A DNA stretch of 64,000 bases from Planktotalea arctica (GTDB taxonomy: Bacteria; Pseudomonadota; Alphaproteobacteria; Rhodobacterales; Rhodobacteraceae): contig NZ_MUHR01000005.1 in NCBI RefSeq assembly GCF_002105285.1, positions 372,001-436,000 of the forward strand, written 5' to 3'. Shown in pieces: positions 1 to 9,527 of the stretch (the stretch's first letter is position 1; every line of letters begins with the position of its first letter). Below the pieces are notes generated by a model. It was not told the origin of the DNA. It saw only the letters and a program-made list of their open reading frames with translations, and did no database searches. The translations under genes and the position numbers were made by a program.

Positions 1-103
1 ACATCTGCGCGGCAGCGGTTTCATCCGCCTTGCCGCCGAACTGCATCGCGCCGAAGGCAAATTTGCTGAGAGGGGTGTGATTTGTGCTGGTGATATGGCT
101 CAT
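1..103 (-). CDS. Aldo/keto reductase, N-terminal fragment (cut by window edge)
   Basis: Reading leftward from an ATG at 103 gives an open frame that runs off the window after 34 codons. Residues about 14-24 read KFAFGAMQFGG, followed by KADE, which resembles the first beta strand of aldo/keto reductases that use NADPH to reduce aldehydes and ketones. Only the start of the barrel is present, so catalytic residues cannot be checked. The ribosome binding site is weak. It lies downstream of the MFS gene in the same direction, separated by a possible terminator. The family call rests on a short stretch and is likely but not certain. Confidence 0.65.
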   Translation of the reverse strand, partial: MSHITSTNHTPLSKFAFGAMQFGGKADETAAAQM

Positions 104-139
104 ACCGGCAAGAATGCCATGCGTGCTGTAGCTTGGAAA

Positions 140-157
140 GGGGCTATGCACAGCCCC
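140..157 (-). terminator. Possible weak terminator after the MFS gene
   Basis: A perfect 6-bp GC-rich stem (GGGGCT/AGCCCC) with a 6-nt loop is followed on the minus strand by only TTTCC. It lies about 90 nt after the MFS stop codon and upstream of the aldo/keto reductase start. The short T run makes efficient termination doubtful. Confidence 0.3.
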
Positions 158-248
158 AAAGGGTTTGTTCAGCGTTGCGATCGTGCGGCAGAACAGTGGC
201 ACCTTGCGGCGTAGGCCGAAGGCAGTGTGCGCCGCGTGAAATGTGGGG

Positions 249-1463
249 TTACGCGGGCAGTTTCAGACGTGCTGCCCCAAGGCGTGGATGAAGCTGGCCT
301 GCAATACCCCATGCGATCATACAAGCGATGCCCGTCGCTGCGAATATCCCTGATATCGGAACCGCAAGCAAAACCAGCCATGCGATTCCCGGCGTCGCGA
401 TGCCCGATACGTCGCGATAGGATGAATAGATCGCCGACATTTCCGTGCGCTCCGACGGTTTCACAGCCATCAGGAAAGGCAGGCCTGCGCAGATATCAAG
501 CAGGATCAGAAATAGGCTCGCTGCGAACAAAAGCACTACGGCGAGCCAGGCGGGGATGACGCTCACGCTTGCGGCGGTGAACAAAACGGCGCATGCAACG
601 AATCCCGTGCGCACAGAATATTTGATCGAGTGGGCCTGCATCCAGCGCAGCATGAACGGCGACAGGAACAGCGCTGCATTTGTCACGGACAAAAGTGCGC
701 CGCCAAGCTGCTCACTCAGCCCGTTTTGCACTGCATAGATCGGCAGATAGACCACATAGGCCCACCATCCACATGAACGGATCACCGCAAAAAGCCAGCC
801 TGCAATCAGGCGAGGCTGTTCGAAGAAGCGGCCGATGAATGCCAGCGGATTGGGCGGCGGTGTCTTGGCGCGCGTGATCAATTTGCCGTTGCCCATGCGC
901 ATATAGGTGAACATTCCCAGCATGATGGCAGCCGAGATGGCCGAAACCACGAATGGTGCAGGTTGCCATAGGCCCCAAAGCACGACGCCAAGGAGCGGCC
1001 CGACCGTCCAGCCAAGTGCTGAGTAGAACATGCGCAGCGTTTCGCATTTGCCCAGTTCGACCCGCGCAATGTAATCTAGCACGTAGGCGTTGAAACATAC
1101 GAAGGTGGTGACCGTCGCCAGTGAATTCAGCGCCAGTGCGAGGATCATCATTTCGGGGGTTCCGAAACTGGCGCAGCCTGCGCCTATCATAAAGCCCGAA
1201 GCGCCGATCGCATACATCCACCTGCGTGCGATATAGCGGGTCATAAATGGGATCAGCAGCGCGATGCTCAGCGACAGGATGCCGATGGCGAAATAGACCG
1301 AGCTGATCAAGGCCGCATCGCCCAAAGCGTTGTACATGGCGATGGGAAAGACCGAAATCAGAATGCCCCGCGTGATCGCCTCGAAGGCCGCAAGCACCGC
1401 AAATCCGCGCACGGATGGCGCTGGAGCATGGCGGAGCCATTCGGGGATGCGGCGTTCAAACAT
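249..1463 (-). CDS. MFS transporter
   Basis: A 404-residue, strongly hydrophobic protein with about twelve predicted membrane segments in two halves, which is the usual size and layout of a major facilitator superfamily permease in the inner membrane. Between the halves is a polar loop (around residues 195-215). It starts MFERRIPEWLR at an ATG at 1463. No motif identifies the substrate. It lies downstream of the purine operon but behind that operon's terminator, so it is probably transcribed separately. The MFS family call is firm; the substrate is unknown. Confidence 0.85.
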   Translation of the reverse strand: MFERRIPEWLRHAPAPSVRGFAVLAAFEAITRGILISVFPIAMYNALGDAALISSVYFAIGILSLSIALLIPFMTRYIARRWMYAIGASGFMIGAGCASFGTPEMMILALALNSLATVTTFVCFNAYVLDYIARVELGKCETLRMFYSALGWTVGPLLGVVLWGLWQPAPFVVSAISAAIMLGMFTYMRMGNGKLITRAKTPPPNPLAFIGRFFEQPRLIAGWLFAVIRSCGWWAYVVYLPIYAVQNGLSEQLGGALLSVTNAALFLSPFMLRWMQAHSIKYSVRTGFVACAVLFTAASVSVIPAWLAVVLLFAASLFLILLDICAGLPFLMAVKPSERTEMSAIYSSYRDVSGIATPGIAWLVLLAVPISGIFAATGIACMIAWGIAGQLHPRLGAARLKLPA

Positions 1464-1574
1464 AGTCTTTAGCTCGGGTTATTTGCCCCGAGCATCGGTG
1501 CTTTCACGTGGCCTTCTGTCCAAAGCGCGACAGTTGCGTGTGAAAACGACATTTTGTGGTGCGCAGGCTGCGCA

Positions 1575-1610
1575 CAAAAAAGGCCCCGTTCATGTTTGAA
1601 CGAGGCCTTT
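1575..1610 (-). terminator. Rho-independent terminator of the purine operon
   Basis: On the minus strand an almost perfect 10-bp stem (GGCCTCGTTC/GAACGGGGCC, one G-T pair) with a loop of about 6 nt is followed by TTTTTT. It lies about 20 nt after the stop codon of the BMP-family gene, where the long minus-strand xdh/ABC operon should end. Confidence 0.88.
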
Positions 1611-1628
1611 CGTTTGTATTGATCCCGT

Positions 1629-2705
1629 TTAGTTGGGGATTTCGCCTGTCAGGCCTTCAACGTAGAAGGACATGCCCGCAAGTGTGCCGTCATCTGCTGT
1701 TTCGCCCTCGGCGAGCCAGACTGTGCCGTCCTGCTTGTTGATCGGGCCAGTAAAGGCGTGATAGCTGCCGTCGGCCAATGCGTCTTGCATCGCAAGCGCT
1801 TCGGCTTTTACGTCCGCAGGCACCGCATCGGAAATCTCGCCGATCGCGACCATGCCAGCGCCTATGCCGTCCCATGTGCTCGTGCTGGTCCATGTGCCAT
1901 CCATGACCGCTTGAACGCGGTCGATGTAATAGGGTGCCCAATCGTCGATGATCGAGGACACGCGCGGAAATGGACCGAACTCGGCCATGTCGGATGCTTG
2001 GCCAAATGTCACAACGTTGCCAGCCGCCTCAGCCGCGGCTTGGGGTGCGGTAGAATCGGTGTGCTGCAAGATCACGTCTGCGCCTTGCTCGATCAGCGCT
2101 TGCGCTGCGTCTGCTTCCTTGGCGGGATCGAACCATGTGTAGGCCCAGATGATCGAGAACTCGACGTCAGGGTTTACTTTCTTGGCGTGGATATAGGCAG
2201 AGTTGATGCCGCGAATAACCTCTGGAATCGGGAAGGAGGCGATGTAACCGATCTTGTTGGTTTTTGTCATCTTGCCCGCGATATGACCCTGAATGGCGCG
2301 GCCTTCATAGAAACGCGCGGAATAAACGGACACGTTGTCGGCCTGTTTGTAGCCTGTCGCATGCTCGAATTTCACGTCTGGGAATTTGGCCGCGACGTTG
2401 ATCGTCGGGTCCATGTAACCAAAGGAGGTGGTGAAAATCAGATCTGCGCCGGACAAAGCCATCTGCGTCATTACACGCTCGGAGTCTGCGCCCTCTGGTA
2501 CGCTTTCCTGAAACACGGTTTCAACCTTGTCACCAAAGTGTGCTTCGACCGCAAGGCGACCTTTGTTGTGCTCATAGGTCCAGCCGCCGTCGCCGACGGG
2601 GCCAACAAAAACAAAACCGACTTTGGTTTTGTCTTCGGCAAATGCCGCGCCGCCAAAGGCCAGCGTGAGCGCTGCCGCGCTCGCGAGAAGTGTTCTGCGT
2701 TTCAT
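1629..2705 (-). CDS. BMP-family ABC transporter substrate-binding protein
   Basis: A 358-residue periplasmic binding protein of the basic membrane protein (Med/BMP, PnrA-like) family, which binds purine nucleosides or related purines. The N-terminus is a clear Sec signal (KRR, then a hydrophobic stretch, cleavage after about residue 23 at AFA). There is no lipobox cysteine, so it should be soluble in the periplasm. The start at 2705 was chosen because it begins the signal peptide and has a GGGGGA ribosome binding site about 8 nt upstream; longer in-frame extensions overlap the permease gene. It is the last gene of the operon with two permeases, an ATPase and xanthine dehydrogenase. This context supports purine uptake, as an inference. 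Confidence 0.9.
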   Translation of the reverse strand: MKRRTLLASAAALTLAFGGAAFAEDKTKVGFVFVGPVGDGGWTYEHNKGRLAVEAHFGDKVETVFQESVPEGADSERVMTQMALSGADLIFTTSFGYMDPTINVAAKFPDVKFEHATGYKQADNVSVYSARFYEGRAIQGHIAGKMTKTNKIGYIASFPIPEVIRGINSAYIHAKKVNPDVEFSIIWAYTWFDPAKEADAAQALIEQGADVILQHTDSTAPQAAAEAAGNVVTFGQASDMAEFGPFPRVSSIIDDWAPYYIDRVQAVMDGTWTSTSTWDGIGAGMVAIGEISDAVPADVKAEALAMQDALADGSYHAFTGPINKQDGTVWLAEGETADDGTLAGMSFYVEGLTGEIPN

Positions 2706-2743
2706 TAGTTGCATCCCCCTGTGGATGAGTTGTTCTGCCCCTC

Positions 2744-3667
2744 TTAGCGAGAAGCGTGGAAAATCTTGCCAAGTGCTGCAGGCGCGCCGTGGTTGCCGCG
2801 CGCCGAGATGATCACGAGCACGAGGATTGTTATCAGATAAGGCGACATGGACAAGACCTCTACGGGCACCTTCGCGCCTGCTGCCTGCAGATTCAGCTGT
2901 AGTACGGTGACACCGCCAAAAAGATAGGCCCCTATCAGAATACGCCATGGCTTCCAACTTGCGAAGACTACAATGGCGAGAGCGATCCATCCGGCGCCGG
3001 CGGTCATGCCTTCGGTCCATTGCGGGACACGCACAAGGGAGATGTAGGCCCCTGCAAGCCCCGCACAGGCCCCGCCGAACAGGATCGCCATGATGCGTAT
3101 GCGCACAACCTTGTAGCCAAGTGCGTGGGCTGCATCGTGGCTTTCCCCGACCGCGCGCAGGATCAGGCCCGCGCGCGTATATTTGAGCACCGCCCAAACC
3201 ACCGCGACCAGAGCGATCGAGAAATAGACCATCGGATCATGTGAAAACAGCATTCTGCCAACGATCGGAAGATCCGAAAGGATTGGGATTTCCATCTTTT
3301 GCAGCGTCGGCGATTTAATCCCCTCATAGGGTTTGCCGATGAGCGAGCTAAGCCCGAGCCCGACAAGCGTAAGGCCTAGGCCTGTCGCCACTTGGTTGCT
3401 GAGCAAATATTGCGTCAGGATCCCGAAGGCGAGCGACAAAAGCGCGCCGCAAATCGCGGCGAACATAAAGCCAAGCACAGGAGAGCCCGTGTTGACGCCA
3501 ATCGCAAAGCCGCAGATCGCGCCGGTGATCATCATCCCCTCGACACCAAGATTCAGGACGCCGGATTTTTCGACGACAAGCTCGCCAAGCGCGGCCAGAA
3601 GGATTGGTGTGGCCGACACCATGAGCGAAGCAATCAGCAGGATTGGATTGATTGAGGACAGGTCCAT
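2744..3667 (-). CDS. ABC transporter permease (nucleoside/purine type)
   Basis: A 307-residue membrane protein of the BPD_transp_2 permease family (the YufQ/NupQ type that works with BMP binding proteins). It has about eight to ten hydrophobic segments and a glycine-rich conserved core, with LGVEGMM near residues 40-46. Its start codon overlaps the stop of the preceding permease by one base (TAATG), indicating translational coupling. With the neighbouring permease it would form the heteromeric inner-membrane channel of the purine/nucleoside importer. Confidence 0.9.
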   Translation of the reverse strand: MDLSSINPILLIASLMVSATPILLAALGELVVEKSGVLNLGVEGMMITGAICGFAIGVNTGSPVLGFMFAAICGALLSLAFGILTQYLLSNQVATGLGLTLVGLGLSSLIGKPYEGIKSPTLQKMEIPILSDLPIVGRMLFSHDPMVYFSIALVAVVWAVLKYTRAGLILRAVGESHDAAHALGYKVVRIRIMAILFGGACAGLAGAYISLVRVPQWTEGMTAGAGWIALAIVVFASWKPWRILIGAYLFGGVTVLQLNLQAAGAKVPVEVLSMSPYLITILVLVIISARGNHGAPAALGKIFHASR

Positions 3668-4752
3668 TACACGGCCTCCGTTTTGCTAAGGCGAATCCGG
3701 AAGTTGATGAACACATCCGTCGCGAGGAGGAAAAACAGCAGCATGCCCTGAAACAGTTGGATTGCTGCGCCCGGGATGCCTAGCATCAGTGATGCAAGCT
3801 CTCCGCCGATGTATGTCAGCGCCATGAGCAGACCCGCAAGCAGGATGCCAACGGGGTGCAATCTGCCAAGGAAAGCGACGATGATCGCGGTGAATCCATA
3901 GCCTGAATTAAAGTCGATGGTGATTTGACCCGCAGGGCCTGCCACCTCGAACATGCCGGCCATGCCTGCCAGCGCGCCCGCCATACCGAGGCACAGGAAT
4001 ACGATGCGCGCAGGGTTCACCCCTGCAAATTTGGCAGCGCGCGGCGCTTCGCCCGTCAGGCGGATTTGAAATCCGAGCATGTGGCGCGACAACAGCACGT
4101 AGGCGAAAATAACCGCGAGAAAGGCGGTCAAAACGCCCCAGTGCATGCCTGAACCTTGGAAAATCTCAAGGTTCGCCGCCGCCGGGTATTGCTGTAAGTT
4201 GCGGCTTCCCGGAAAGCCCATGCCGTCCGGATTTTTCAATAGGCCAGAGGAAACCGAAGCGAGAAACGCCTCCGCCACATAGACCAGCATCAAGGACACC
4301 AGGATTTCATTGGTACCAAAGCGCACCTTGAGAACCGCAGGGATCATCGCCCAAGCCCAGCCACCAAGTGCGCCCGCAAGGATCATCAACGGGAAAATGA
4401 TGAAACTTTCTGCGGGGTAGAAGGCAAGCCCCATCCCCGCGCCGCAAATGGCACCGATGATGTATTGCCCCTCCGCGCCAATGTTCCAGATGCCCGCCTT
4501 AAAGCCCATGGAAATCCCAATCGCGATCAGAATGAGCGGCCCAGCTTTCACCAGTAATTGAGGCCGCGAATAGGCTGCGAATTGCTCGCTGAACAGCGGG
4601 TCCCAGAAAATGATGCGGATCGCTTCAAACGGATCACTGCCCAGCATGGCGAACATGATACCCCCGACGATCATCGTCAGGACCACGGCAACGAATGGCG
4701 TGGCGAGCGTCCAGAGTTTGCTTGGCTGCGCGCGTTTCTCTAGGCGGATCAT
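3667..4752 (-). CDS. ABC transporter permease (nucleoside/purine type)
   Basis: A 361-residue permease, the larger partner (YufP/NupP type) of the BMP-associated importer. A short cytoplasmic N-terminus (RLEKRAQPSK) precedes multiple membrane segments, and the conserved WNIGAEGQY motif sits near residues 89-97. It overlaps the upstream ATPase gene by ATGA and the downstream permease by one base, so the three are one translational unit. The specific substrate is inferred from the adjacent xdh genes. Confidence 0.9.
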   Translation of the reverse strand: MIRLEKRAQPSKLWTLATPFVAVVLTMIVGGIMFAMLGSDPFEAIRIIFWDPLFSEQFAAYSRPQLLVKAGPLILIAIGISMGFKAGIWNIGAEGQYIIGAICGAGMGLAFYPAESFIIFPLMILAGALGGWAWAMIPAVLKVRFGTNEILVSLMLVYVAEAFLASVSSGLLKNPDGMGFPGSRNLQQYPAAANLEIFQGSGMHWGVLTAFLAVIFAYVLLSRHMLGFQIRLTGEAPRAAKFAGVNPARIVFLCLGMAGALAGMAGMFEVAGPAGQITIDFNSGYGFTAIIVAFLGRLHPVGILLAGLLMALTYIGGELASLMLGIPGAAIQLFQGMLLFFLLATDVFINFRIRLSKTEAV

Positions 4753-6278
4753 GCTGCCCCCTCCAAATTTGCGCCGGAGTGGTCATGCACGCCGCCCATC
4801 ATCAACCCGATCTCTTCCACGCTCAGCCCCTGAATAGGCCGCGTCGCGGACAATCGCCCCTCGTTCAAAGCGGCAAAGTGATCGGAAATTTCCATCAACT
4901 CATCCAAATCCTGACTGATCACCACAAGCGCCGCGCCCTTTTCCGCAAGGTCCATCAGGGATTGTCGGATCGCGGCAGCGGCGGAGGCATCGACCCCCCA
5001 TGTTGGCTGGTTCACCACCAAAACGTCAGGGTCTTGCAAAACCTCGCGGCCAATCACGAATTTCTGCAAATTGCCGCCAGAAAGCGAGCGTGCGGCATTG
5101 CTTGCGCTGGGCGTGCGCACATCGAAGGCCTTGATCACCTCATCTGCGAAATCCTTGGCCTTGCCCCAATTCAGAAAGCCTGAGGACACCAATCCCTTGC
5201 GGATCGCCCCTGACAGCATCGCGTTCTCCGTCAGGCTCATATCGGGCACGGCTGCATGGCCAAGGCGCTCTTCTGGCGCGGCCAACACGCCCAAGCTGCG
5301 CCGCTCTTGCGGGCCAAGCCTGCTGATATCTTTGCCGCGCAAGCTAACCGCCCCTGCAGGCGCACGCACTTCGCCCGACAAAGCCCCAAGCAATTCATCC
5401 TGCCCGTTGCCCGCGACGCCGCCGATGCCCAAAATTTCACCCGCGCGCACCGTGAAGCAAACATTTTTCAAGGCCGTGCCAAATTCGCTAGGCGCAGGCG
5501 CGGACAGCCCGTTCACATCCAGCAACACCTCGCCAAATTCTCCTGCGGCGCGCTCTGGCACATGCAGTGTTTCGCCCACCATCATTTCCGCCAACTCCTT
5601 GGCGCTCGTCTCGGCGGGCGTGCATGTCGCCACCTTCTTGCCAAGGCGCAGGATTGTGGCTGTGTCACAAAGCGAGCGGATTTCCTCAAGCTTATGGCTG
5701 ATATACAGGATCGCCGTGCCCTCGGCTTTCAACTGGCGCAGGGTCTTGAATAGGATTTCCACCTCTTGTGGCGTCAAAACCGACGTCGGCTCGTCCATGA
5801 TCAAAATCTTGGGGTTTTGTAAAAGACAGCGAATGATTTCCACGCGCTGCCGCTCGCCCGCCGACAGATCACCAACGCGCATATAGGGGTCCAGAGGCAA
5901 GCCGTATTGATGGGAGACGTCTTTGATCTTCGCCGCCAGATCACGTTGCTTGGGTGCATCCTCCATCCCGAGCGCAATGTTTTCCGCAACATTGAGCGCC
6001 TCGAACAGGGAGAAATGCTGGAACACCATAGCCACGCCAGACAATCGCGCCGCGCGCGGGGCAGGAGGCGTAAAGGGCGCACCATTTAGCGTCATCGTGC
6101 CGCTGTCAGGCTTCACCAACCCGTAGATCATTTTCACCAGCGTGGACTTCCCCGCACCGTTTTCCCCAAGCAAAGCATGTACTTCGCCTTTGTGAATATC
6201 GAAGGACACATCGCTGTTGGCGATCACTCCGGGATAGGCCTTTGTCAGGCCGCTCAGACGCAGCAGCGGGTCACTCAC
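4749..6278 (-). CDS. ABC transporter ATPase, double-domain (nucleoside/purine type)
   Basis: A 509-residue protein with two ABC domains in tandem, as in sugar and nucleoside importers of the YufO/NupO type. Domain 1 has Walker A GENGAGKST (about 37-45), signature LSAGERQRV and Walker B ILIMDEPTS. Domain 2 has a degenerate Walker A (GVAGNGQDE, no GKS/T) but an intact signature (LSGGNLQKF). This asymmetry is usual in the family, and only the first site is likely fully active. It overlaps xdhC upstream and the permease downstream by four bases each. Confidence 0.92.
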   Translation of the reverse strand: MSDPLLRLSGLTKAYPGVIANSDVSFDIHKGEVHALLGENGAGKSTLVKMIYGLVKPDSGTMTLNGAPFTPPAPRAARLSGVAMVFQHFSLFEALNVAENIALGMEDAPKQRDLAAKIKDVSHQYGLPLDPYMRVGDLSAGERQRVEIIRCLLQNPKILIMDEPTSVLTPQEVEILFKTLRQLKAEGTAILYISHKLEEIRSLCDTATILRLGKKVATCTPAETSAKELAEMMVGETLHVPERAAGEFGEVLLDVNGLSAPAPSEFGTALKNVCFTVRAGEILGIGGVAGNGQDELLGALSGEVRAPAGAVSLRGKDISRLGPQERRSLGVLAAPEERLGHAAVPDMSLTENAMLSGAIRKGLVSSGFLNWGKAKDFADEVIKAFDVRTPSASNAARSLSGGNLQKFVIGREVLQDPDVLVVNQPTWGVDASAAAAIRQSLMDLAEKGAALVVISQDLDELMEISDHFAALNEGRLSATRPIQGLSVEEIGLMMGGVHDHSGANLEGAA

Positions 6279-7207
6279 GCGGTGGTCCTTTGTGTTTGGG
6301 CTATGGCGCAGGGCCTCAATAGTTGAGAGCCGACACCGATCGCAATGGCGTTTGGGTGTTTACCAAGTTCCGGGTTACCAATTGGACAACAAATGCGCGA
6401 AATTTGTGCTTCTGTATGGCCTAGTGCGCCAAGGCGCGCCCTGAACCGCGCCCATTTGCTCTTGGAGCCGATCAGGCCGGCAAAAATAAAATCATGGTTC
6501 AAGAGCTGGTGGCATAATTCAAGATCAAGCGCGTGGGAATATGTGAGGATCAGATGCTCCGCGTGTTTCGGTGCATGGGCGGCAAGCAGGGCAGGCTCTT
6601 TCGCGGGCAGTGTGGTGATGTGCTGGGGAATGCTCTCGGGGAAGCGCTCGGGGCTTGTATCGATCCAAGTGATCGCAAAATCAGGCAGCGGGGCAAGCGT
6701 CTGGACAAGCGCGCGCCCCACATGACCTGCGCCCCAAATCCAAAGCGGTCTGCTGGGTCGCTCAATCGGTTCGATGAACCAGCCCTCGCGTAGCTGCGGC
6801 GTGATCGCGTGCCCTTTGCCGCGCGCATCTGCTAACAGGCGCTGTACAGACAAAGGAACCTCTGCGCTTCCATTCACTGCGCGTGCGATCACGTCGCTTT
6901 CGGCAGTGGGAAGGTTGCCTGCATCAAACACTTCCGTCAAAATCTGCACGGCGCCGCCGCAACATTGACCCAACTCTGGCCCTAACGCGTGCTGGCTTAG
7001 CCGCGTGCCTTGCACGTTGAGCGCGCGCTTGGCCAACTCAAACTCGAGCGCTCCGCCGCCGATGGTTCCGCTTTGCCCGCTGTCCCAGACCAACATGGCT
7101 GCCCCGATTTCGCGCGGCGATGACCCCTTCACGTCGGCGATCACCACCCGCGCGGTGCGGCCATGCGCTTTGACGGTTTGCATCAAGGTGGCCAGATCAA
7201 ACCCCAT
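6275..7207 (-). CDS. xdhC: Xanthine dehydrogenase accessory protein XdhC
   Basis: A 310-residue XdhC-family protein. In Rhodobacter capsulatus XdhC binds molybdenum cofactor, promotes its sulfuration and inserts it into XdhB; it is not part of the mature enzyme. The N-terminal XdhC/CoxI domain includes GSSPREIGA (about 28-36) and the conserved GQCCGG, and the C-terminal half is a Rossmann domain with IWGAGHVGRALV (about 157-168). It overlaps xdhB by 11 bases upstream and the ABC ATPase by four bases downstream, so enzyme maturation and purine uptake genes are physically coupled. Confidence 0.95.
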   Translation of the reverse strand: MGFDLATLMQTVKAHGRTARVVIADVKGSSPREIGAAMLVWDSGQSGTIGGGALEFELAKRALNVQGTRLSQHALGPELGQCCGGAVQILTEVFDAGNLPTAESDVIARAVNGSAEVPLSVQRLLADARGKGHAITPQLREGWFIEPIERPSRPLWIWGAGHVGRALVQTLAPLPDFAITWIDTSPERFPESIPQHITTLPAKEPALLAAHAPKHAEHLILTYSHALDLELCHQLLNHDFIFAGLIGSKSKWARFRARLGALGHTEAQISRICCPIGNPELGKHPNAIAIGVGSQLLRPCAIAQTQRTTA

Positions 7208-9527
7208 CTCGCACCTGTTGGATGGTCTTCAAAATCCGCTCCGGCGTTGCGGGCGCATCCAAGGAGGGATAGCCTTTGCCACAGGCGGCTACCGCGTCGG
7301 ACAGTGCCATCAGAGCTGAAATGCCGTGCATGAACGGCGGCTCTCCCACTGCTTTGGAGCGGTAAATCGTTTGTTCGGGATTGCTGCCATCCCAAAGCGA
7401 AACGTTGAAAATGTCGGGCCGGTCCGAGCAGGCAGGTATTTTATAGGTCGAGGGCGCATGGGTGCGCAGCCGCCCCTTGTCGTCCCAGACCAGCTCTTCC
7501 ATGGTCAGCCAGCCGGCGCCCTGCACATATCCGCCCTCGACCTGCCCGATGTCGAGCGCCGGGTTCAGAGATGCGCCTGCGTCATGCAATATATCCGTGC
7601 GCAGGATGCGGTTCTCGCCCGTAAGCGTGTCGATCACGACCTCCGTCACTGAGGCACCATAAGCGAAGTAAAAAAAGGGCCGCCCTTCGCCCTTAATGCG
7701 GTCCCACGCCAGCTTGGGCGTTTTGTAAAATCCCGTTGCGGACAGAGAAATGCGGTTTTGGTAGGCGAGCGATGCAACCTCTTCGAATGTGTAACGCGTG
7801 CCCGCGACCTCTACCGCGCCTTGAGCAAACGCCACTTCACTTGCTTTTACGTGATGCCGCCCTGCAATGAACTGCGCCATACGATCACGTATGGTGACGC
7901 AAGCTGCCTGCACCGCCATCCCGTTCAGATCAGTGCCGGAAGACGCCGCGGTTGCGGAGGTATTGGGCACTTTTGCGGTATCCGTGGCGGTAATTTTCAC
8001 GCGGCTCACGTCGATTCCGAACTGCGCCGCCGCCACCTGCGCGATTTTCTGGAACAAACCTTGCCCCATTTCCGTGCCGCCATGGTTCATATGAACGGAG
8101 CCATCGCTGTAAACATGTACCAAAGCCCCCGCCTGATTGAGGTGGGTGAGCGTGAAAGAAATACCGAATTTGACAGGCGTTAGCGCGATCCCCTTTTTGA
8201 GGATCGGATTGACCGCGTTCCATTTTTCGATTGCCGCTCGCCGCGCTTCATACTGCGATGACATCGCCAAAGCATCGGTCATCTCATGTAAAATGAAGTC
8301 CTCGACCTGCATCCCATAAGGCGTCGTTTGCGGCTTCATCTTGCCGTTAAAACTCCCGCCGGAGGCTCCCGCATTCTCAATCTGCATAGGCGCATAATAG
8401 TTGACGCGCCGCACTTCCAAGGGATCGCGCCCCAAATCATACGCTATATGGTCCATCACCCGCTCGATCCCGAGCATGCCCTGCGGCCCGCCAAACCCGC
8501 GATAAGCTGTTGCGCTTTGGGTGTTGGTCTTCAAGCGATGGCTCTCGATGCGCGCATTTTCTAAAAAATAGGCATTGTCCGAATGGAGCATTGCGCGGTC
8601 CGCGACGGGCAGGGATAAGTCCTGCGCCCAGCCACAGCGCGCGTAGTGCACGAAATTCACACCTGTAATGCGGCCCGTCTCGTCAAACCCCGCCTCATAC
8701 GAAATCCGGAAATCATGGCGCTTTCCGGTGATCACCATATCATCGTCGCGATCATAGCGCATCTTGCACGGCTTGCCCGTCAAGCGCGCGGCTATAGCAC
8801 AGCCAACGGCCAGCGCGTTGCCTTGGCTTTCTTTGCCGCCAAAGCCACCGCCCATACGCCGCACTTCAACGCGCACTGCGTTCATGGGAACGCCCAAGGC
8901 CTCCGCCACTTTATGTTGAATTTCCGTGGGATGCTGGGTGGAACTATGCACCAGCATATCCCCACCTTCTTGCGGCAGGGCAAGGGCGGCTTGACCCTCC
9001 AGATAGAAATGCTCCTGTCCGCCCATTTCGATGGCGCCGCTGATCTTGCGCGCAGCGCCTGCGATTGCGGTTTGCGCGTCGCCCTTTTGGTAAATGCGCG
9101 GTGCGTCTTCAAAACGGCTGTTCGCGGCCATGGCCTCGTCGATACTGAAAAGAGCGGGCAGTTCTTTGTAGCTGATCTTCGCCAAACGCGCGGCTTTGCG
9201 TGCCAGAAGATGCGATGTGGCTACGACCAAAAAGATCGGTTGCCCCACGTAGTGCACAGAGCCTTTGGCCAAAAGCGGCTCGTCGTGGGCGGAGGGGCTG
9301 ACATCATTGTCGAAGGGCAGGTCCTGTGCCGTGAGGACGGCGGTAACTCCCAAGGACCCGCGCACTGCGCTCAGATCGATATCTGTGATTTCGCCATGGG
9401 CGACTTCACTTTGCCCGAAAGCCAGATGCAGCGTGCCCGTGGGCGTCGGAATGTCATCCACATAACGTGCGGCGCCCGAAACATGCAGCTTTGCTGCGTC
9501 ATGGGGCAAGGATTTGGCGACGCTCAT
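7197..9527 (-). CDS. xdhB: Xanthine dehydrogenase, molybdopterin-binding subunit
   Basis: A 776-residue large subunit, almost the same length as R. capsulatus XdhB. It carries the aldehyde oxidase/xanthine dehydrogenase a/b hammerhead domain (about 20-130) and then the molybdopterin-binding domains. Recognisable motifs are [21 protein letters not shown] and, near the C-terminus, VGEPPFMHG, whose glutamate is the catalytic base in the family. It oxidises hypoxanthine to xanthine and xanthine to uric acid in the cytoplasm together with XdhA. Its ATG overlaps the xdhA stop by four bases. Confidence 0.96.
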   Translation of the reverse strand: MSVAKSLPHDAAKLHVSGAARYVDDIPTPTGTLHLAFGQSEVAHGEITDIDLSAVRGSLGVTAVLTAQDLPFDNDVSPSAHDEPLLAKGSVHYVGQPIFLVVATSHLLARKAARLAKISYKELPALFSIDEAMAANSRFEDAPRIYQKGDAQTAIAGAARKISGAIEMGGQEHFYLEGQAALALPQEGGDMLVHSSTQHPTEIQHKVAEALGVPMNAVRVEVRRMGGGFGGKESQGNALAVGCAIAARLTGKPCKMRYDRDDDMVITGKRHDFRISYEAGFDETGRITGVNFVHYARCGWAQDLSLPVADRAMLHSDNAYFLENARIESHRLKTNTQSATAYRGFGGPQGMLGIERVMDHIAYDLGRDPLEVRRVNYYAPMQIENAGASGGSFNGKMKPQTTPYGMQVEDFILHEMTDALAMSSQYEARRAAIEKWNAVNPILKKGIALTPVKFGISFTLTHLNQAGALVHVYSDGSVHMNHGGTEMGQGLFQKIAQVAAAQFGIDVSRVKITATDTAKVPNTSATAASSGTDLNGMAVQAACVTIRDRMAQFIAGRHHVKASEVAFAQGAVEVAGTRYTFEEVASLAYQNRISLSATGFYKTPKLAWDRIKGEGRPFFYFAYGASVTEVVIDTLTGENRILRTDILHDAGASLNPALDIGQVEGGYVQGAGWLTMEELVWDDKGRLRTHAPSTYKIPACSDRPDIFNVSLWDGSNPEQTIYRSKAVGEPPFMHGISALMALSDAVAACGKGYPSLDAPATPERILKTIQQVRDGV

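Noticed and set aside
1758-2708. 316-codon plus-strand open frame opposite the BMP gene
   Set aside because: Shadow of a binding protein with a clear signal peptide and operon context.
2706-3197. N-terminal extension of the BMP binding protein to 522 residues
   Set aside because: The extension overlaps the permease gene and would bury the signal peptide; the start at 2705 has a ribosome binding site.
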